64,000 bases of DNA, from the NCBI RefSeq assembly GCF_024464185.1, contig NZ_JANHAU010000002.1, positions 434,001-498,000 of the forward strand, written 5' to 3'. This document shows positions 59,979-64,000 of this stretch, piece by piece. The notes below the pieces were generated by a model. The model was not told the origin of the DNA. It saw only the letters and a program-made list of their open reading frames with translations, and made no database searches. This DNA is from Haloarchaeobius salinus (GTDB lineage: Archaea > Halobacteriota > Halobacteria > Halobacteriales > Natrialbaceae). The translations under genes were made by a program, and so were the position numbers. Within the stretch, counting starts at the first letter, position 1; the number at the start of each line of letters is the position of its first letter.

Positions 59979-61883
59979 ATGGCGAGCAACAAGATAATCG
60001 GAATCGACCTTGGGACGACCAACTCCGCGTTCGCGGTGATGGAAGGTGGCGACCCCGAGATCATCGTCAACAGCGAGGGCAACCGGACGACGCCCTCCGT
60101 CGTCGCGTTCACCGACGACGGCGAGCGACTCGTCGGGAAACCGGCGAAGAACCAGGCCATCCAGAACCCCGAGCGCACCATCGCGTCCATCAAGCGGCAC
60201 ATGGGCGAGGACGACTACACCGTCGAGATCGACGGCGAGGACTACACGCCCGAGGAGATCTCGGCGATGATCCTCGGGAAGCTCAAGCGCGACGCCGAGG
60301 AGTACCTCGGCGAGGAGGTCGAGAAGGCGGTCATCACGGTGCCGGCGTACTTCAGCGACCGCCAGCGCCAGGCGACCAAGGACGCCGGCGAGATCGCCGG
60401 CTTCGAGGTCGAGCGCATCATCAACGAGCCGACCGCCGCCGCGATGGCGTACGGGCTCGACGACGACTCCGACCAGACCGTGCTCGTCTACGACCTCGGT
60501 GGGGGCACGTTCGACGTCTCCATCCTCGACCTCGGTGGCGGCGTCTACGAGGTCGTCGCGACGAACGGTGACAACGACCTCGGTGGCGACGACTGGGACG
60601 AGGCCATCATCGACTGGCTCGCCGACGAGTTCGAGAACGACCACGGCATCGACCTCCGCGAGGACCGCCAGGCGCTCCAGCGGCTCAAGGACGCCGCCGA
60701 GGAGGCGAAGATCGAGCTCTCCAGCCGGAAGGAGACGGAGATCAACCTCCCCTTCATCACGGCGACCGACGACGGCCCCATCCACCTGGAGAAGTCGATG
60801 ACGCGGGCGAAGTTCGAGAACCTCACGGGCGACCTCATCGACCGCACGGTCGAGCCGACCGAGCAGGCGCTCGAGGACGCGAGCTACGACAAGGACGACA
60901 TCGACGAGGTGCTGCTCGTCGGCGGCTCCACCCGGATGCCCCAGGTCAAGGAGAAGGTCGCGGAGCTCATCGGCCAGGAGCCGAAGAAGAACGTCAACCC
61001 CGACGAGGCGGTCGCGCTGGGCGCGGCCATCCAGGGCGGCGTGCTCGGCGGCGAGGTCGACGACATCGTCCTGCTCGACGTGACGCCGCTCAGCCTCGGT
61101 ATCGAGGTCAAGGGCGGCCTGTTCGAGCGTCTCATCGAGAAGAACACGACCATCCCGACCGAGGAGTCGAAGATCTTCACCACGGCCGCGGACAACCAGA
61201 CGTCCGTGCAGGTCCGCGTGTTCCAGGGTGAGCGCGAGATGGCCGAGGACAACGAGCTGCTCGGCGAGTTCCACCTGACCGGCATCCCGCCGGCACCGGC
61301 CGGAACGCCGCAGATCGAGGTCACGTTCAGCATCGACGAGAACGGCATCGTCAACGTCTCCGCCGAGGACAAGGGCTCGGGCAACCGCGAGGACATCACC
61401 ATCGAGGGTGGTGCGGGCCTCTCGGACGCCGAGATCGACCAGATGCAGGCCGAGGCCGAGGAGCACGCCGAGGAGGACCGCAAGCGCCGCGAGCGCATCG
61501 AGGCGAAGAACAACGCCGAGGCGACGCTCCAGCGCGCCGAGACGCTGCTCGAGGAGAACGAGGACGCCGTCGACGACGACCTCCGCGAGACCATCGAGGC
61601 CGAGATGGACGAGGTCGAGGCGGTCATCTCCGACGACGACGCCAGCAAGGACGAGATCGAGGCCGCCGCGGAGTCGCTCTCGAAGGAGTTGCAGGAGATC
61701 GGCAAGCAGATGTACGAGGGCGCGGCGGCCGCCAACGGCGGCGCTGGCGCGGCCGGAGCAGGGCCGGGCGGCGCGGCCGGCGGTGCGGCCCCCGGCGGTG
61801 ACGCGGCCGAGGACGACGAGGAGTACGTCGACGCCGACTTCGAGGACGTGGAGGACGAGCCGGCCGAAGACGACGAGGAGTAG
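59979..61883 (+). CDS. dnaK: Chaperone DnaK (Hsp70)
   Basis: A 634-residue Hsp70. The ATPase domain begins [19 protein letters not shown] and contains [41 protein letters not shown] and [12 protein letters not shown]; the interdomain linker [15 protein letters not shown] and the substrate-binding domain follow, then a helical lid and a Gly/Ala-rich, acidic end (from about 585). It binds unfolded peptides with GrpE and DnaJ, whose genes flank it. Hsp70 is not universal in archaea and is thought to have come from bacteria; codon and base use look like those of neighbours. Confidence 0.97.
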   Translation: MASNKIIGIDLGTTNSAFAVMEGGDPEIIVNSEGNRTTPSVVAFTDDGERLVGKPAKNQAIQNPERTIASIKRHMGEDDYTVEIDGEDYTPEEISAMILGKLKRDAEEYLGEEVEKAVITVPAYFSDRQRQATKDAGEIAGFEVERIINEPTAAAMAYGLDDDSDQTVLVYDLGGGTFDVSILDLGGGVYEVVATNGDNDLGGDDWDEAIIDWLADEFENDHGIDLREDRQALQRLKDAAEEAKIELSSRKETEINLPFITATDDGPIHLEKSMTRAKFENLTGDLIDRTVEPTEQALEDASYDKDDIDEVLLVGGSTRMPQVKEKVAELIGQEPKKNVNPDEAVALGAAIQGGVLGGEVDDIVLLDVTPLSLGIEVKGGLFERLIEKNTTIPTEESKIFTTAADNQTSVQVRVFQGEREMAEDNELLGEFHLTGIPPAPAGTPQIEVTFSIDENGIVNVSAEDKGSGNREDITIEGGAGLSDAEIDQMQAEAEEHAEEDRKRRERIEAKNNAEATLQRAETLLEENEDAVDDDLRETIEAEMDEVEAVISDDDASKDEIEAAAESLSKELQEIGKQMYEGAAAANGGAGAAGAGPGGAAGGAAPGGDAAEDDEEYVDADFEDVEDEPAEDDEE

Positions 61884-61985
61884 GTAGTCGAATCCGACGA
61901 CGGCAGCCCCGTCGTCGAGCGGGACACGCTCGCCAGCCGAACCCGTTCTTTTCAAGTGTTCCAATCCGCTACAGTGTGATAACCA

Positions 61986-63161
61986 ATGAGTGAGGACTTC
62001 TACGACGTTCTCGGTGTCGGCAGGGACGCGTCCGAGGACGAGATCAAGCAGGCCTACCGGAAGAAGGCCGCCGAGTACCACCCGGACGTGTCCGACGCGG
62101 AGGACGCAGAGGAGAAGTTCAAGCAGGTGAAGAAGGCGAAGGAGGTCCTCACCGACGACCAGAAGCGCCAGGCGTACGACCGCCTCGGCCACGAGCGCTT
62201 CGAGCAGGCCGAGAAGCGCGGCGGCTTCGACCAGGGTGCTGGCGGTGGCGCTGGCGGCTTCGGCGGCGGTCGCGGTGGGGACCCCTTCGGCGGCCAGGGC
62301 GGCATGGGCGGCATCAACGACATCTTCGAGCAGTTCTTCGGCGGCGGCCAGGGCGGCCAGCGCGGACGCGACCGCGGTCCACAGCCCGGCCGCGACCTCC
62401 GCACGCAGATCACCCTCGACCTCGAGGAGGTGTACGAGGGCGTCGAGAAGCAGGTGACCATCTCACGGCCCGCGCACTGCGACACGTGCGAGGGCGAGGG
62501 CCACCCGCCGGACGCCGACGTCGAGACCTGCCCCGAGTGCAACGGCCAGGGCCGGGTCACCCGCGTCCAGCAGACGCCGCTCGGGCGCGTGCAGCAGACC
62601 CAGACCTGCCACCGGTGCGAGGGCGAGGGAGAACTGTACGACGAGCAGTGCGCGGACTGCGGCGGCGACGGCGTCGTCGCCGAGGAGGCCTCCCTCTCAG
62701 TCGAGATCCCCCCCGGCGTGCAGAACGGCCAGACCATCCGCATGGGTGGCGAGGGTGCGGTCGGGGACCCCGGCGCGCCGCGTGGCGACCTCATCATCGA
62801 GGTCAGCGTCGCCGACCACGAGGACTTCGAGCGCGAGGGCGACGACCTCTACTACCGGCTGGCCATCTCCTTCCCGCAGGCCGTCTTCGGCGACACCGTC
62901 GAGATCGAGACCCTCGGCGGCCGCGTCGAGCTCGACATCCCCGAGGGCACCCAGAGCGGCGAGACCTTCCGCCTGCGCGGCAAGGGCATGCCCCACCTGC
63001 GGCGGCGGGGCGAGGGCGACCTGTTCGTCCAGGCCCACGTGGTGACGCCCTCGGACCTGAACGAGGAGCAGCGCGAGGCGCTCGAGGCGTTCGCCGAGGC
63101 CGGCGGCGAGGATATCGAGGTCAAGAAGGGGTTCTTCGAGAAGATCGAGAGCTTCTTCTGA
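61986..63161 (+). CDS. dnaJ: Chaperone DnaJ (Hsp40)
   Basis: A 391-residue class I DnaJ. The J domain carries the HPD motif in EYHPDVSDAED near residue 35; the Gly/Phe-rich linker (about 75-125) is Gly/Gln-rich here. Four CxxCxGxG zinc repeats follow: CDTCEGEG, CPECNGQG, CHRCEGEG and CADCGGDG, complete. The C-terminal substrate domain ends with GKGMPHLRRRGEGDLFVQ. It brings substrates to DnaK and stimulates its ATPase. A TATA-like TTCTTTTC about 35 bases upstream gives it an independent promoter as well. Confidence 0.97.
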   Translation: MSEDFYDVLGVGRDASEDEIKQAYRKKAAEYHPDVSDAEDAEEKFKQVKKAKEVLTDDQKRQAYDRLGHERFEQAEKRGGFDQGAGGGAGGFGGGRGGDPFGGQGGMGGINDIFEQFFGGGQGGQRGRDRGPQPGRDLRTQITLDLEEVYEGVEKQVTISRPAHCDTCEGEGHPPDADVETCPECNGQGRVTRVQQTPLGRVQQTQTCHRCEGEGELYDEQCADCGGDGVVAEEASLSVEIPPGVQNGQTIRMGGEGAVGDPGAPRGDLIIEVSVADHEDFEREGDDLYYRLAISFPQAVFGDTVEIETLGGRVELDIPEGTQSGETFRLRGKGMPHLRRRGEGDLFVQAHVVTPSDLNEEQREALEAFAEAGGEDIEVKKGFFEKIESFF

Positions 63162-63584
63162 AAGATTCGGGTTGATTTGTTTCGGCTGTTGATCGCGTTC
63201 CTGAGTGGTGAGTCTTGACTGGCGTGAGAACTGCTGGTGTCGATTACTGCCAGAAAGCCCCGAGGCGCTGGAGCGGGGGGACTCGCTGCGCTCCTCGTAC
63301 CTGCGGTGCCTGAGCGCTTCGCGCTCAGACTAACGAGAGCTTCGCTCTCGTGTCGCTTGCTTCGTCCGCCTTCCTCCAGCGCCTCGCCCCTTTCAGTCCC
63401 ACCAGACTGCACCTCACACCTCCCCAGCCTATTCGCTCGGTCGCAGGCTCCCTCGCTCATCCCTCGCGCGCGGAATGGCTCGCGGGCTTCGCCACGCGAG
63501 CCAGCGCGCGCCAGCCGGAAGGTTCCCGGGCATCGCCACGTGGAACTCCACGCACTTTTCCCGACATGCACCTAACACTGAGCC
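63162..63584. repeat. Non-coding stretch after dnaJ with repeats and hairpins
   Basis: This 423-base gap has no convincing gene. It contains a long imperfect inverted repeat: 63253-63273 and 63374-63394 pair at 18 of 21 positions, including the perfect 13-mer CGAGGCGCTGGAG/CTCCAGCGCCTCG, about 142 bases end to end. Inside are two hairpins with TTC loops, TGAGCGC-TTC-GCGCTCA (63311-63327) and ACGAGAGC-TTC-GCTCTCGT (63333-63351). A third, with outer stem GGCTCGCG (63477-63484) and CGCGAGCC (63495-63502) and inner GGC-TTC-GCC, lies downstream. It looks like the intergenic repeats seen in haloarchaea, possibly a MITE-like remnant; copy number is unknown. Confidence 0.6.
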
Positions 63585-64000
63585 ATGCAGACGCTCGCCG
63601 ACGTGCTGGCACGGGACCGCCGGAGCGACGCGCCCGCCCTGTTCGCCGAGGGGCCGACGACCCAGCGGTACGACTACCGGCGCTTCCTGACGACGGCGTG
63701 GAAGACGGGCAACCTCCTGCACAAGCTGGGCGTGCGGACGGGCGCTGAAGTCGCCATCGTGCCGTCGGCGCGCGCCCAGCCCGTGCTCACGTTTCTCGGG
63801 GCGTCGTTGCTGGGCGCGGTGACGACGTTCGACCCGTCCCGGGAGGTCGAAGCGCGGGCGTTCGTCGCGCCGACCGACCGGCTCGGAGAGTACGACATCG
63901 CGCCGGGGACGGCGACGATAGGCTACGGCGCGGACCCGGAGAACCCGGCACACGACTACTGGGAGGGCGGCGTCTGGAGCGAGAACCCGACGATGCCGCC
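63585..64000 (+). CDS. Acyl-adenylate-forming enzyme-like protein (3' end outside window)
   Basis: An open frame starts at ATG 63585 and runs off the window end (138 codons visible). It begins MQTLADVLARDRRSDAPALF, then TTQRYDYRRFLTTAWKTGNLLHKLGVRTGAEVAIVPSAR and LTFLGASLLGAVTTFDPS. This is the layout of the N-terminal domain of AMP-forming acyl-CoA synthetases (W-K-x-G-N-x-L-x-x-L-G-V-x-x-G then L-x-x-L-G-A-x-L-x-G-A), although the catalytic motifs lie beyond the window. Activity therefore cannot be confirmed; a non-catalytic relative is possible. Confidence 0.75.
   Translation, partial: MQTLADVLARDRRSDAPALFAEGPTTQRYDYRRFLTTAWKTGNLLHKLGVRTGAEVAIVPSARAQPVLTFLGASLLGAVTTFDPSREVEARAFVAPTDRLGEYDIAPGTATIGYGADPENPAHDYWEGGVWSENPTMP

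Overview
The window is chromosomal DNA of a halophilic archaeon (class Halobacteria). The signs are very high G+C, proteins rich in Asp and Glu, several Bat-type HTH_10 regulators (one with a receiver and HalX-like region), Tat-type lipoprotein signals, many leaderless promoters with a TATA-like element about 28 bases before the start codon, and archaeal partners such as XPB/Bax1, OLA1-type GTPase and PAC2 family proteins. Genus cannot be assigned from sequence reading alone. About 60 genes are packed tightly on both strands. No tRNA, rRNA, CRISPR array or insertion sequence was recognised.

Layout. 0-8.5 kb: acetate assimilation block, with two acetyl-CoA synthetase paralogues flanking a Bat-type regulator, then a DUF4212 plus SSS-family symporter pair, a universal stress protein and a small membrane protein. 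8.6-27.2 kb: MFS carriers, a dioxygenase/esterase pair resembling MhqO/MhqD, AIM24 protein, CaiB-type CoA transferase, Nudix hydrolase, MoeA, an NCS2 nucleobase permease, CocE-type hydrolase, a P2-type cation ATPase, a phosphodiesterase and an alcohol dehydrogenase.

27.3-42.2 kb: a catabolic island built round a xanthine-dehydrogenase-family molybdenum hydroxylase. It holds a second NCS2 permease, a cyclase/formamidase-like hydrolase, FAD subunit and CoxG, an HTH_10 regulator, molybdenum and [2Fe-2S] subunits, a dihydropyrimidinase-like amidohydrolase, a MocA-like cytidylyltransferase, a Zn alcohol dehydrogenase and XdhC. The active-site loop is RGFG, not the Cys-containing loop of CO dehydrogenase. 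I infer uptake, hydroxylation and ring opening of an N-heterocycle such as a nucleobase; the substrate is unknown. A lipoprotein gene inside the island is cut by an in-frame TGA.

42.3-55.1 kb: mixed housekeeping and hypothetical genes (zinc HNH-like protein, GT87-like membrane enzyme, bactofilin-like protein, OLA1-type GTPase, ParB-like protein, UbiA prenyltransferase, a response regulator, an aminotransferase, a PAC2 protein, an RNA m5C methyltransferase with a coupled small partner). 55.2-63.2 kb: Bax1 nuclease and XPB helicase (nucleotide excision repair), then grpE-dnaK-dnaJ. The last 0.8 kb holds a non-coding stretch with one long inverted repeat and several TTC-loop hairpins, then the start of a gene cut by the window end.
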